Source: Calothrix sp. PCC 7103
GTDB taxonomy: Bacteria > Cyanobacteriota > Cyanobacteriia > Cyanobacteriales > Nostocaceae
Assembly: GCF_000331305.1 (NCBI RefSeq)
Contig: NZ_KB217478.1
Location: 8,277,481 to 8,341,480, forward strand
Reading direction: 5' to 3'
DNA: 64,000 nt
Part shown: in pieces, positions 47,073 to 56,316 of the stretch
How the letters are laid out: each line of letters opens with the position of its first letter
How positions within the stretch are numbered: the first letter of the stretch is position 1
Program-made: the position numbers and the translations under genes
The notes under the pieces: model-generated
Seen by the model: only the letters and a program-made list of their open reading frames with translations
Told to the model about the DNA's origin: nothing
The model's database searches: none

Positions 47073-47603
47073 ATGACAAATAGATCTATTTTTATACCCT
47101 TATTGTTAAGCTTAGGCTTTTTAAGTGGATGTGGTGGATATCCACGTATATTAAGCTATCCTTTTGACCCAGGTGGCAGAGGTATAAATAGTTTTGCATC
47201 AGAATTAAATCCTCAAATATCAGGTAGATATATCGTTTTCACTAGCGACCGTAGAGGCAGTCAAGATGTATACATGTTTGATACAGCTACACGCTTCTTA
47301 ATAGATTTACCCGGCTTGAATTCATTTGACACTATTACTTCACATCCCAGCGTTACAGAAAGCGGTCGCTACATCGTATTTGCCGCAAGTCGTCAAGGAA
47401 GGTCAGGTATATTTATTTACGATAGAGAAACACGACAATCACGCAATTTAACGACAAATTTGCAGGCAGAAGTTCGCAATCCTACTATTAGCGCAGATGG
47501 TAGTAGAATTGCTTTCGAGACAACAGTAAATGGTCAATGGGACATATTAGTATACGACCGAGCATCAGGACAACCTTTAAATATCCCCCAAGATCCGAGA
47601 TAA
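47073..47603 (+). CDS. TolB-like beta-propeller lipoprotein, second of a pair
   Basis: 176 residues, same plan as its neighbour: lipobox LGFLSGCGG, then three PD40-like repeats (SELNPQISGRYIVFTS, SHPSVTESGRYIVFAA, RNPTISADGSRIAFET). Tandem duplication and divergence. Two short blades-only lipoproteins together might make a six-bladed propeller; this is inference. A heptamer repeat region separates it from convergent sdhB. Confidence 0.8.
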   Translation: MTNRSIFIPLLLSLGFLSGCGGYPRILSYPFDPGGRGINSFASELNPQISGRYIVFTSDRRGSQDVYMFDTATRFLIDLPGLNSFDTITSHPSVTESGRYIVFAASRQGRSGIFIYDRETRQSRNLTTNLQAEVRNPTISADGSRIAFETTVNGQWDILVYDRASGQPLNIPQDPR

Positions 47604-47605
47604 GA

Positions 47606-47650
47606 GAGTGCTGAGTAATTATTTATAATTCCTAACTCATAACTCCTAAC
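47606..47650. repeat. Heptamer-like repeats that supply the sdhB stop codon
   Basis: AGAGTGCTGAG then TCCTAACTCATAACTCCTAACT. The CTA at 47646-47648 inside the AACTCCTAAC word is the TAG stop of sdhB on the minus strand. Confidence 0.65.
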
Positions 47651-48659
47651 TTTCTTCTTTCTTCACTGCTTCAATCAAAGACCGAATCTGTTGTGTTCCT
47701 TCAGATGGCTCAAATTTGAGGGGAAATTTTCCACTCTTGAGCATTCGTAATCCTAGAGGAGCAATACTTAATAAACCATTGAGGTCTTGAAATTGATTCC
47801 CAACTACTTGTAACCCAAATTTACGCTCATCGATCCAACCACCCTTTTTGACTAAATCAATTAAAACTTTACGGTGACGAATTGAGCGACCATCGCTTTT
47901 TTGTTTCCGCTCTAGAATTTCTTGTTTAATTTTAGTGATTTGGTCTAAAGGAGCAACATCCATTGGACAAACTGAGTTGCAATTATAACAACGAGTACAC
48001 CCCCAAACACCTTTACTATCTTCGTTATAATTTTCTAACCGATTTTCTGTGTTGTTATCGCGTGAGTCTGCTACCATTCGATATGCTTTTGCCAGCGCAT
48101 GAGGCCCTACAAAATTTTGATTCACCTCGCGCGCATTACATTCTGAATAACAGGCACCACACATAATACAATTACCAGTTTGGTCAAGAAGTGCGCGTTC
48201 CGATGGTGTTTGTAAGAATTCACGTTCTGGTACTTGTCGTCCAGCAGTACTAACGTATGGCACCACAGCTTCAAGATTGTCCCAAAAAGGGTTCATATCA
48301 ACTATTAAATCTTTAATAACTGGCATATTACCTAGAGGTGCGACTGTTAAAACTGGTTTACCCTCGTAAGTATTTGTTGTAGCTGTATTTTCAGATGATG
48401 ATTTTAAGAACTCAATCTCACTGCCAACATTTTCTTTACAAGCCAAAGCCGAACGTCCGTTGATTCTAAGAGCACAACTACCACAAATGGTGTTACGGCA
48501 ATTCTTACGGAATGCTAGAGTTCCATCTTGCTCCCACTTAATTTTATTAAGGCAGTCGAGGATTGTATTTCCCGGCTCGGTTTCCACCAAATAATCCTGC
48601 ACGGAAGGCTTGGAGTTAGGTTTTTGTCGAATAATTTTAAAGATAACTTCCATATACAC
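47646..48659 (-). CDS. sdhB: Succinate dehydrogenase/fumarate reductase iron-sulfur subunit
   Basis: Electron-transfer subunit of complex II, carrying electrons from the flavoprotein to quinone in the thylakoid or plasma membrane. 337 residues, longer than the E. coli form (about 240) as usual in cyanobacteria. N-terminal 2Fe-2S domain with CRNTICGSCALRINGRSALAC (about residues 53-73), then a 4Fe-4S site CIMCGACYSEC and a third cluster CTRCYNCNSVCPMD. The flavoprotein subunit gene is not adjacent, which is common in cyanobacteria. Its last codons run into a repeat that supplies the stop. Start at Met1 or Met3. Confidence 0.92.
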   Translation of the reverse strand: MYMEVIFKIIRQKPNSKPSVQDYLVETEPGNTILDCLNKIKWEQDGTLAFRKNCRNTICGSCALRINGRSALACKENVGSEIEFLKSSSENTATTNTYEGKPVLTVAPLGNMPVIKDLIVDMNPFWDNLEAVVPYVSTAGRQVPEREFLQTPSERALLDQTGNCIMCGACYSECNAREVNQNFVGPHALAKAYRMVADSRDNNTENRLENYNEDSKGVWGCTRCYNCNSVCPMDVAPLDQITKIKQEILERKQKSDGRSIRHRKVLIDLVKKGGWIDERKFGLQVVGNQFQDLNGLLSIAPLGLRMLKSGKFPLKFEPSEGTQQIRSLIEAVKKEES

Positions 48660-50052
48660 AAATCCTATATATAGTATTTAACTAGGTTAATATCTATTAC
48701 GCGCCGCAGTGGCTATTATTCTCACTCAACATCATCAATCCCTGGTCTTTAGTACTGAAGAACCGCAAATGTCTTGATTACAGCACACTTAAGATGAAAG
48801 TTAGGTGCCTTATAGTCTTACCTAACTTGTAGTGGACTACAACACTCTGTTGGTTATAAAAGTTCACTCCTAGACCTCCAATTGGTTTGAACATCTTCCA
48901 AGTATAACCATTAAATCTAAATCCATATGCCCAGAATCTCATTGAATTGCATGAGCGTAATATCAAAGACACTACAAGCTTATAAGAGTTGCTTAAGCTT
49001 ACACAGGCAATATTAAGCAGCCATGACAAGCAAACCAACCTCTCCATACCCATAACTAACCTAACCCTCGAATATGTAAATATGTTCAAACACGTATTTG
49101 ACACGAACATGAACACTGACCCGTGAGGTTGTAGTTGTTGGATATATAGAATTGTTAAATTGTCTTGCCGAGGTGTCAACATCTTAACAAAACCCAAGAA
49201 TTTAGCCTTCGGCGCTTCTCATGTTGCCAAAATATGTAAGGCATCGGATGGTTAATTTTGATTTCTTGAGTACCCAATACTCACCCTAAAGGTAGAAATT
49301 TATATGTAAAGTGTATCGTAAATTTAATTCTAAATTAAATAAATATTTTGCTATTATTAGTCCATGCTAGTATTTAATATAAAATAACGGAGTGACAAAT
49401 CGAGTGTAAATCGCCCTGACTGTGCGAATATTACCGCTTTGTTTATTCGTAATTGTAAAGACGTGAAAATATCGTCTTTACATGTACGAGAAAAAGGTGT
49501 ATAACCTCAATACCCTCGATATATACTATGCACTGTTCGCTCTTGAAGTGAGTTAATGAATGCACGCATTCTAAGACTTGTTTCTCGATTTGGGTAAGTG
49601 CAGTCGTTAAAAGCCTGTTCCATGTGCAAGTCTATAACATAGCTGTTATAGAACATGAGCAGGTATCGAATCTTGATGAGCTAAATTTTCCTGAATGTAA
49701 TTCTGGAACTTAGCGCTCCCCTCCTCACAATCTTTCAGCCACCGATTTTACCTTTGTTGGCTTGAAGTAAAATTGCCACATCAATGCCAGTCGTAGAAAA
49801 GAATTCTCTGACCGATGGCGAATGATGGTTACAAATGCCGTAATATTACCGCGTTTAAAACCTGCTAATATTTTTGAACTGTCTTTGTGTGAGGGAAACC
49901 TTCACAGCAGAAAGTCTCAAAGTTCTTCATAAGCAGGAATCCGCCGTAAACCTCGGATATAAGCCACCGTGCAAATTGAAATTGGCTCAATCTATGGTAT
50001 TTCATTACCCAGTTAAAACGTTTGGAGACCTTTATAGGATAATTTGAATCGA
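48660..50052. other. 1.4-kb region without a convincing gene, upstream of calA
   Basis: No family-like protein found on either strand. A 139-codon frame at 48778-49197 (minus) has an odd, Cys/Leu/Val-rich composition and no Shine-Dalgarno and is not accepted. Structures seen: hairpin GTAAAGACG/CGTCTTTAC (49455-49481), hairpin TCTATAAC/GTTATAGA with outer CATGT/ACATG (49621-49657), and AATATTACCGC twice (about 49427 and 49842). It contains no GGCGCC; the GGCGCC-free stretch from about 46990 to 51465 also includes sdhB and calA. It may be a decayed gene, a regulatory RNA or a long calA leader. Confidence 0.5.
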
Positions 50053-50502
50053 ATGAGTGAAACAGCTACCGCACCATTAACCGGAAAAGCCCTGCTTGCT
50101 AAAGTCAAAGAGCTTTCAACTTTACCAAGACGAGAAAGAGCTAAACAATGTGGTTATTACACGACTACTAAAGGTGGCCAAGTACGAGTTAACTTGACTG
50201 ACTTTTACGACGCTTTGCTATCGGCTCGAGGAATTCCTTTGAGTCCAGAATCTCCCAAAGATGGTCGTGGTCGTGAACCTACGTACCGTGTTAGTGTCCA
50301 TCAAAACGGTCAAATTGTTATTGGTGCAACATATACCAAAGCAATGGGTTTAGAGCCTGGTGATGAGTTTGAAATTAAGCTTGGATACAAACATATTCAT
50401 CTGATTCAAGTTGACGGCGATAAAAAGAGTTCCCAGTTAGAGGACTCAGATATTGACGACGAAGATGAAGATGAAGATGAAGATGAAGATGACGAAGAGT
50501 AA
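50053..50502 (+). CDS. calA: cyAbrB-family transcription regulator (CalA type)
   Basis: 149 residues from ATG 50053 (MSETATAPLTGKALLAK); a TTG nine bases earlier is less likely. N-terminal CalA/AbrB-like region with LTGKALLAKVKELSTLPRRE, and a C-terminal DNA-binding AbrB-type fold (YRVSVHQNGQIVIGATYTKAMGLEPGDEFEIKLG). In Anabaena and Synechocystis these proteins regulate nitrogen and carbon genes, superoxide dismutase and heterocyst genes, and are highly conserved in the phylum. The acidic tail is encoded by GATGAA repeats (50461-50490), which can vary in length. A long unexplained region lies upstream. Confidence 0.9.
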   Translation: MSETATAPLTGKALLAKVKELSTLPRRERAKQCGYYTTTKGGQVRVNLTDFYDALLSARGIPLSPESPKDGRGREPTYRVSVHQNGQIVIGATYTKAMGLEPGDEFEIKLGYKHIHLIQVDGDKKSSQLEDSDIDDEDEDEDEDEDDEE

Positions 50503-50862
50503 ATTTTCACCAATAGAGTTAATCAACTAGTTTTAACCACAGGCTTACAGACTGTATCGTGTTATAAACGACACTCTATTGCCAACATTTTCGTTACCTT
50601 AGATTTAGCCGATTGATACATTCCCAACACATTACTACGCACGTTGGGAATGAGTGTAAAAAATTTAATGTTACTTTTAGCAGCTAGAGTCATATCTGGC
50701 TGCTTTGATTTTTGTTCTTGCTTAATCCCAAATATTCTTTCTGAAAATAAAAAATCAAATTAATTGTCAATAAATATATTGCATTTAGCTTCTTATTAAC
50801 ACTCTAATATCAAGTTAATACATGTAGGTTGGGTTGCACCCAACCCCAAAAACTACAAATTT
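50503..50862. other. Intergenic region with two hairpins
   Basis: Hairpin CATTCCCAAC/GTTGGGAATG (50619-50652) followed by A/T-rich DNA, possibly the calA terminator, and hairpin GGTTGGGT/ACCCAACC (50827-50845) just before the end of the reductase gene. No gene seen. Confidence 0.55.
50827..50845 (-). terminator. GGTTGGGT hairpin after the geranylgeranyl reductase-family gene
   Basis: Eight-base stem with TGC loop, 18 bases beyond the stop codon on the minus strand. Same core as the repeats at 6367 and 17644. Confidence 0.55.
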
Positions 50863-51984
50863 TTAACTACCCCTAAAAGGAGTTAAACGTTTAATAGCAC
50901 GACCAGCAACATCTCTATAACGTAGTTGTCCGCAAAGAATTTTGCCCATTAATTGTGGGCCACTTGGACGTTTAACACCTACGTTATAGCCAACGTGAGG
51001 CAGACGGTAAAAAAGACTTGCTATTTTTGACGCCCACGCCATATCGACGCCCCATTCAGAATTCATAATGTTGGAGTAATTTTCCAGCGCGTTGATATCA
51101 CCACTAAGAGCATCATCAATCGCATCACTAGCTTTTAGTCCGCTAAAAATTGATGGACGAATACCTTCAGCAGTCATTGGGTCAACAACACAAGCAGCTT
51201 CACCAGCTAAAACAGCATTAGTCGTGTGAAGAGTTTGTTCACCGTTCCATAAGCACAGAGCATGACCATACTGTTTACACGTACTAACATTTAAATTAAA
51301 GCTTTTACCGTATTCGTCAACGATTTTTTTAAAGTTCTGTGCTTGCCCACCAATAAAAGTGCCGACCCCAATCGAATAACCATCAGCTTTCGGAAAATTC
51401 CATGCATACCCGTTTTTAACGATGCCAAATTCAAGATCTATCACATTTTTTCTTTCAACAATAGCAGGCGCCTCAGCTTCTAAAGCACCAGCCAGACGAC
51501 GTAACCTATCTTTAAAACCAAGCCATTTTGCCATTGGCCCAGAGGCGCCATCAGCAGCGATAATATAGCGACCCTGGAAACATCCATTTTTAGTATTAAC
51601 TTCCCAGTAATCACTTTTAAATTCAATACCCGTTACTTCAGTGTTATCGCGCAGTTCGGTGCCTTGCTTTTGAGCCTGCTTAATAATAAAATGGTCAAAT
51701 ACATCACGGCGAACCAACCATACTGGCTCTGGTGTTTGTAGTTCAACCTCAACAACATCGTCCATTTTCCAAGTAAAGCGAATAGTATCAGCTTTCACCG
51801 AAATCGCTGGACTAAAATCAAAGTCAAACCATTCAGCGATCTGAGGAGATACTCCACCACCACAAGGTTTATACCGTGGTAAAGATTCTTTTTCTATAAC
51901 TAATACCGAACGTCCCCGCTTGCTCAAATGATACGCAGCAGTTCCACCCGCAGGTCCGGCGCCAACGATTATACAGTCATACAT
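50863..51984 (-). CDS. Geranylgeranyl reductase-family FAD-dependent enzyme
   Basis: 373 residues. N-terminal FAD-binding Rossmann motif IVGAGPAGGTAAYHLSKRG (about residues 6-24), then PRYKPCGGG, the ADGASGPMAKWLG segment and LAGEAACVVDPMTAEGIRPS, all typical of geranylgeranyl reductases and related flavin oxidoreductases. It is shorter than and distinct from ChlP, the reductase of chlorophyll synthesis, so the substrate may be another isoprenoid. It lies downstream of frr on the same strand, 153 bases away. Confidence 0.85.
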   Translation of the reverse strand: MYDCIIVGAGPAGGTAAYHLSKRGRSVLVIEKESLPRYKPCGGGVSPQIAEWFDFDFSPAISVKADTIRFTWKMDDVVEVELQTPEPVWLVRRDVFDHFIIKQAQKQGTELRDNTEVTGIEFKSDYWEVNTKNGCFQGRYIIAADGASGPMAKWLGFKDRLRRLAGALEAEAPAIVERKNVIDLEFGIVKNGYAWNFPKADGYSIGVGTFIGGQAQNFKKIVDEYGKSFNLNVSTCKQYGHALCLWNGEQTLHTTNAVLAGEAACVVDPMTAEGIRPSIFSGLKASDAIDDALSGDINALENYSNIMNSEWGVDMAWASKIASLFYRLPHVGYNVGVKRPSGPQLMGKILCGQLRYRDVAGRAIKRLTPFRGS

Positions 51985-52137
51985 AAGATTTTATACCTAC
52001 CTGAATAAAGTCTTATCAAAAAGAAAGTAAAGCTTAAAAAGGGGTAAGAGGAAAAAAGCAAAGGAACAAACACCCTTCACCCTTCTCCTTTTACCCCGTC
52101 CAACAGTCCAAAGTATTAACGACTAACCGAGTTAGTT

Positions 52138-52686
52138 CTAGACAGTAGTAATGTCTTTTTCTTTCTCCGCTAGTAAATCGTTAATTTTAGCAGTATATTT
52201 GTCTGTTAGTTTTTGCAGTTTGTCTTGTAAGTCGCGAGATTCATCCTCAGATATTTCTGATGCCTTTTCCTGCTTGCGAATCGACTCAATGCCATCACGA
52301 CGAATGTTACGAATTGCAACGCGCCCTTCTTCGGCATATTTAGCTGCAATTTTGACAAATTCTTTACGCCGTTCGGTCGTTAATTGCGGAATATTCAGGC
52401 GAATCACAGAACCATCGTTACTGGGCGTTAAACCCACATCCGACATTGAAATTGCCTTTTCGATGAGAGTTAGTGTGTTTCTATCGTAAGGCTGAATTAA
52501 AATAGTTGTCGCATCTGGAGTACTAATGTTCGCAAGCGATTTCAATGATGTAGGCGTACCGTAATACTCTACAGAAATTCTGTCGAGTAAACTCGAATTC
52601 GCGCGCCCAGTGCGAATAGTATTGAAAGACCGTAGCGTAGATTCAACGGTCTTTTGCATGGTACTCTCAGCGTCAGCTAACTTCAC
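52138..52686 (-). CDS. frr: Ribosome recycling factor
   Basis: Releases ribosomes from mRNA after termination with EF-G. 182 residues from GTG 52686, which has GGGAGG seven bases upstream and gives the normal N-terminus ([34 protein letters not shown]). The longer frame starting at 52725 is not needed. C-terminal [20 protein letters not shown] fits the family. It overlaps the end of pyrH by 14 bases; the frr Shine-Dalgarno lies inside the last pyrH codons, so translation is coupled. Confidence 0.95.
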   Translation of the reverse strand: MKLADAESTMQKTVESTLRSFNTIRTGRANSSLLDRISVEYYGTPTSLKSLANISTPDATTILIQPYDRNTLTLIEKAISMSDVGLTPSNDGSVIRLNIPQLTTERRKEFVKIAAKYAEEGRVAIRNIRRDGIESIRKQEKASEISEDESRDLQDKLQKLTDKYTAKINDLLAEKEKDITTV

Positions 52687-53401
52687 AAGAACCTCCCACA
52701 AGCGTTCCAATCGATTCTCCCACAACTGCGCGGTAAATATTACCGTTGGTGGTTAGATCAAAGACGAGAATTGGAATATTATTCTCCTTACATAAGGCTA
52801 TCGCGGTACTGTCCATTACACGCAAATCTTTTGCCAAAACGTGAGAATAAGTCAAAGTCTTATAGCGTTTGGCGTCAGGTACTTTCATCGGGTCGGCATC
52901 ATAAATACCGTCTACTTTTGTAGCCTTAAAAATGACTTCTGCCTCAATTTCAGCCGCGCGTAGTGCCGCTGCTGTGTCGGTGGTAAAAAATGGGTTTCCA
53001 GAACCGGCGCCAAAAATAACCACCCGTCCTTTTTCAAGATGACGGATGGCGCGACGGCGTATATAAGGTTCTGCGAGTTCTTGCATAGCAATAGCCGTTA
53101 AAACTCTTGTCTGTACTCCTATACGCTCGAGGGAGTCTTGGAGTGTCATGGCGTTCATTACCGTGGCAATCATGCCAATGTAGTCAGCGGTTGCTCTGTC
53201 CATTCCTGCCGACGCGGCTTTGACACCTCTAAATATATTGCCCCCCCCTACGACAATAGCGAGTTGAACACCTGTGGCTACTACCTCTGCTACTTCTTGT
53301 CCTATGTTCTTGACCACTTCGGGGTCAATTCCATAACCCATGTTGCCCATTAGGGCTTCACCGCTCAGTTTAAGTAAAACCCGTCGGTAATGTGTACCCA
53401 T
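52673..53401 (-). CDS. pyrH: UMP kinase
   Basis: Phosphorylates UMP to UDP in pyrimidine nucleotide synthesis; regulated allosterically in the family. 242 residues from ATG 53401 ([19 protein letters not shown]). Signature KLSGEAL near the N-terminus, [10 protein letters not shown] (about 55-64), and [16 protein letters not shown]. Upstream frame to 53491 is not protein-like. Conserved order pyrH-frr. The GGG-GGG-GGC codons of VVGGGN form a run of C on the plus strand at about 53239. Confidence 0.95.
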   Translation of the reverse strand: MGTHYRRVLLKLSGEALMGNMGYGIDPEVVKNIGQEVAEVVATGVQLAIVVGGGNIFRGVKAASAGMDRATADYIGMIATVMNAMTLQDSLERIGVQTRVLTAIAMQELAEPYIRRRAIRHLEKGRVVIFGAGSGNPFFTTDTAAALRAAEIEAEVIFKATKVDGIYDADPMKVPDAKRYKTLTYSHVLAKDLRVMDSTAIALCKENNIPILVFDLTTNGNIYRAVVGESIGTLVGGSCEVS

Positions 53402-53494
53402 GAAGTTTCGTTTTATTTCAAAGAAAAAAAGTTGTAATTTCCTCCAATTTAAGATAGCAGTATGACGACAATATGTCTCTACTTGTGACAAATT

Positions 53495-54049
53495 TTAGTT
53501 ACGCCAAGTAATTTTTGTGCCGATTGGCTCAGTTTCTGTAATATCTATATTATTATCACCAAACAGCGACGCTATAGCATTTCTTAGATATTGTACCTGC
53601 ACTGCTTCCGGGTTTTCCGGGTTGTCATCTATTTGCCCACGATATCGTACTCTTCCTTCAGAATCTATTAAAAAACACATTGGCGTAGTCATGGCGCCAA
53701 AACTGCGGGTTACATCTTGCGTTGAGTCCCATAGGTAGGGAAAGTTAAGTTCATGCTTCTGGGCAAAACCTTTCATCCGGTCAAAACTTTCCACTAAGTC
53801 TTGGTTAGCAGCGCTGCCATTTACGCCAATTAGCGTAAACCCAAAGCTTGAAAACTCTTGTTGAATTTGTTTCAACCGTTCCAGGTAATGTCCAACATAA
53901 GGGCAGTAGTTGCACATCAAAACGACGCCAACTGCGTAGAACTTTTCGAGATAACGACTGAGATGATGAACCTGCCCGTCAATACCTGGCAGTTCAAAAT
54001 CTGGTGCGTAGCTTCCTATCGGAGTATCAGTTGTTAAGCGCGTTTTCAT
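53495..54049 (-). CDS. Thioredoxin-fold peroxiredoxin-like protein
   Basis: 184 residues of the AhpC/TSA-thioredoxin-like family (PRX-like type). Motif MCNYCPYVGHY (CxxC at about residues 45-48), preceded by APDFELPGIDGQVHHLSRY, then the cis-Pro region GAMTTPMCFLI. Likely a cytoplasmic thiol oxidoreductase. A Shine-Dalgarno AGGGGA precedes the ATG. It lies just upstream of the pyrH group in the same direction, but about 90 bases away. Confidence 0.82.
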   Translation of the reverse strand: MKTRLTTDTPIGSYAPDFELPGIDGQVHHLSRYLEKFYAVGVVLMCNYCPYVGHYLERLKQIQQEFSSFGFTLIGVNGSAANQDLVESFDRMKGFAQKHELNFPYLWDSTQDVTRSFGAMTTPMCFLIDSEGRVRYRGQIDDNPENPEAVQVQYLRNAIASLFGDNNIDITETEPIGTKITWRN

Positions 54050-54374
54050 TTTCCCCTGGCTTCAAGGAACTAGGAACAAAAATTTGGTTTAATGAACATG
54101 TCATGCGACCGCATCGAACCGCTTTTTGGTGTAAATGCTTGATATTCGACCATTCTATAAACCTATCTACGCCACCGTACATTGTGAAACTACTGAAATT
54201 ATTCTTTCTCGGATTTATTCTAATTTTGTGAAAATAAAGTCTTAAAATATTGTTAACTTATGCCACGGTGCTTGTGAGCGATCAGGGAGGAGATGCTCTA
54301 CTTTGAAATTCATCACTCGACATCCGTTGGCACACCCCAACCGTCAAAAACACATACTATCTCCGGAATAATCT
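54050..54374. other. Divergent promoter region before the GH57 gene
   Basis: Non-coding between divergent genes. No clear hairpin, repeat or small gene; presumed promoters for both sides. Confidence 0.45.
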
Positions 54375-55964
54375 ATGTCAATCGGCTATGTTGCGCTCGT
54401 TCTCCACGCACACCTGCCCTTCGTTCGTCACCCAGAAAGTGACTACGTGCTAGAAGAGGAATGGCTGTATGAAGCAATTACAGAAACATACGTACCTTTA
54501 TTAAAAGTATTTGAAGGGTTAAAGCGGGACGGGATTGACTTTAAAATTACGATGAGCATGACACCACCCTTAGTGTCAATGTTACGTGACCCTTTATTAC
54601 AAGAACGTTACGATGCCCATTTAGCGCAGCTAGAAGAGCTTATCGAGTTAGAAATCGAGCATAACGCCCACAACGGTCATATCAAATATCTCGGAGAACA
54701 TTACGCCAAAGAATTTAGTGAAACACGTCTTATTTGGGAGCGTCATCAAGGAGACTTAGTAACCGCGTTCAAAAAATTCCAAGACTCAGGCAACCTAGAA
54801 ATTATTACTTGCGGCGCCACTCATGGGTATTTACCATTAATGAAAATGTACCCCCAAGCTGTGTGGGCACAACTTCAAGTCGCATGTGAACACTACGAAG
54901 AAACATTTGGACAACCACCAAGAGGAATTTGGTTGCCAGAATGTGCGTACTACGAAGGTTTAGAGCGAATGCTCGCCGACGTTGGCTTGCGTTACTTCCT
55001 AATCGACGGACACGGCATTTTATACGCACGTCCACGTCCCCGATATGGTACTTATGCACCAATATTTACCGAAACAGGGGTAGCAGCATTCGGTCGTGAC
55101 CACGAATCATCGCAACAAGTTTGGTCTTCTGAAGTAGGTTATCCCGGCGCCGCAGAATACCGCGAATTTTATAAAGACCTAGGATGGGAAGCAGAATATG
55201 AATACATCAAGCCGTATATAATGCCCAACGGTCAGCGTAAAAATACTGGAATTAAATATCATAAAATCACAGGACGTGGACTAGGGCTATCGGATAAAGC
55301 TTTATATGACCCTTACTGGGCAAGAGAAAAAGCCGCAGAACACGCAGCAAACTTCATGTATAACCGTGAACGGCAAACAGAGCATTTACACGGAATAATG
55401 GGGCGCCCGCCAATAATCGTTTCACCCTATGATGCCGAACTATTTGGTCACTGGTGGTACGAAGGCCCCTGGTTTATAGATTACTTATTCCGTAAATCGT
55501 GGTACGACCAACAAACCTATAAAATGACACACCTCGCCGACTACTTACGCGCCGAACCGTCACAACAAGTTTGTCGTCCCTCACAATCAAGCTGGGGTTA
55601 TAAAGGCTTTCATGAATATTGGTTAAACGAAACCAATGCGTGGATTTACCCCCATCTCCATAAAACAGCCGAACGCATGATAGAAATATCAACAATAGAG
55701 CCAGAAGACGAACTTCAATGGCGCGCACTCAACCAAGCTGCACGCGAATTACTCTTAGCACAATCATCCGACTGGGCATTTATCATGCGGACCGGAACAA
55801 TGGTACCCTACGCAGTACGAAGAACACGTTCTCACGTCATGCGCTTCAACAAACTATATGAAGACATAAAAATCGGCAAAATAGACAGTGGTTGGCTAGA
55901 AAAAGTTGAACTAATGGACAACATCTTCCCCAACATCAACTACCGCACCTACCGCCCACTGTAA
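54375..55964 (+). CDS. GH57 glycoside hydrolase/1,4-alpha-glucan branching enzyme (DUF1957)
   Basis: 529 residues. N-terminal ALVLHAHLPFVRHPE is the first conserved region of family GH57. The nucleophile is in GIWLPECAYY (Glu, about residue 185) and the acid/base Asp in SPYDAELFGHWWYEG (about residue 353). C-terminal helical domain with QAARELLLAQSSDWAFIMRTG completes the branching-enzyme type (DUF1957). Likely makes alpha-1,6 branches in glycogen; cyanobacteria often carry this besides GH13 GlgB. Stand-alone gene followed by a GCACAGGC hairpin. Confidence 0.92.
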   Translation: MSIGYVALVLHAHLPFVRHPESDYVLEEEWLYEAITETYVPLLKVFEGLKRDGIDFKITMSMTPPLVSMLRDPLLQERYDAHLAQLEELIELEIEHNAHNGHIKYLGEHYAKEFSETRLIWERHQGDLVTAFKKFQDSGNLEIITCGATHGYLPLMKMYPQAVWAQLQVACEHYEETFGQPPRGIWLPECAYYEGLERMLADVGLRYFLIDGHGILYARPRPRYGTYAPIFTETGVAAFGRDHESSQQVWSSEVGYPGAAEYREFYKDLGWEAEYEYIKPYIMPNGQRKNTGIKYHKITGRGLGLSDKALYDPYWAREKAAEHAANFMYNRERQTEHLHGIMGRPPIIVSPYDAELFGHWWYEGPWFIDYLFRKSWYDQQTYKMTHLADYLRAEPSQQVCRPSQSSWGYKGFHEYWLNETNAWIYPHLHKTAERMIEISTIEPEDELQWRALNQAARELLLAQSSDWAFIMRTGTMVPYAVRRTRSHVMRFNKLYEDIKIGKIDSGWLEKVELMDNIFPNINYRTYRPL

Positions 55965-55972
55965 CCCCTCTT

Positions 55973-55998
55973 GTCGCACAGGCCAAAGGCGCCTGTGC
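55973..55998 (+). terminator. GCACAGGC hairpin after the GH57 gene
   Basis: GCACAGGC (55976-55983), seven-base loop, GCCTGTGC (55991-55998), starting about 12 bases after the stop codon. The same core occurs at 33740-33770. Confidence 0.6.
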
Positions 55999-56028
55999 AG
56001 TCACATAATTCTCCTTACTACACAAACA

Positions 56029-56316
56029 CAAAAAAACATAACAACTTCTAAAGATAATGCTGCTAAACAGGGTAAAGAGTTTCGCTTATGTATTTATTAT
56101 CCTACTAAATTAACAAGTAAAGAAGAATATATTCTTATCGGTAAAGAATTTTGGAGTTTTGTTGGTGGAGATAAGAACACGCAGTCAGAAGTTTTTAGTT
56201 TAATAATAAACACTGCAAAAGACTTCTCTTTCAACGATTTAATAGAAAGTCGCACAGAAATGCTTCTTCAAGAGTATGTGTTAGTCATGAAGCACAAGCA
56301 ATTAAATCAATACTAA
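56029..56316 (+). pseudogene. C-terminal remnant of an unidentified protein
   Basis: An open frame with no start codon reads, in part, KEFRLCIYYPTKLTSKEEY, LIGKEFWSFVGGDKNTQSE and [17 protein letters not shown] before a TAA at 56314. It has normal amino-acid usage, unlike surrounding frames, so it looks like the tail of a truncated gene. The IGKEFWSFVGG pattern faintly recalls C-termini of some type II restriction enzymes, but I cannot confirm that. It overlaps the end of proB on the other strand by 15 bases. Confidence 0.5.

Noticed and set aside
48778-49197. 139-codon minus-strand frame between sdhB and calA
   Set aside because: Odd composition, no Shine-Dalgarno, no recognisable domain; kept only as part of the unexplained region.
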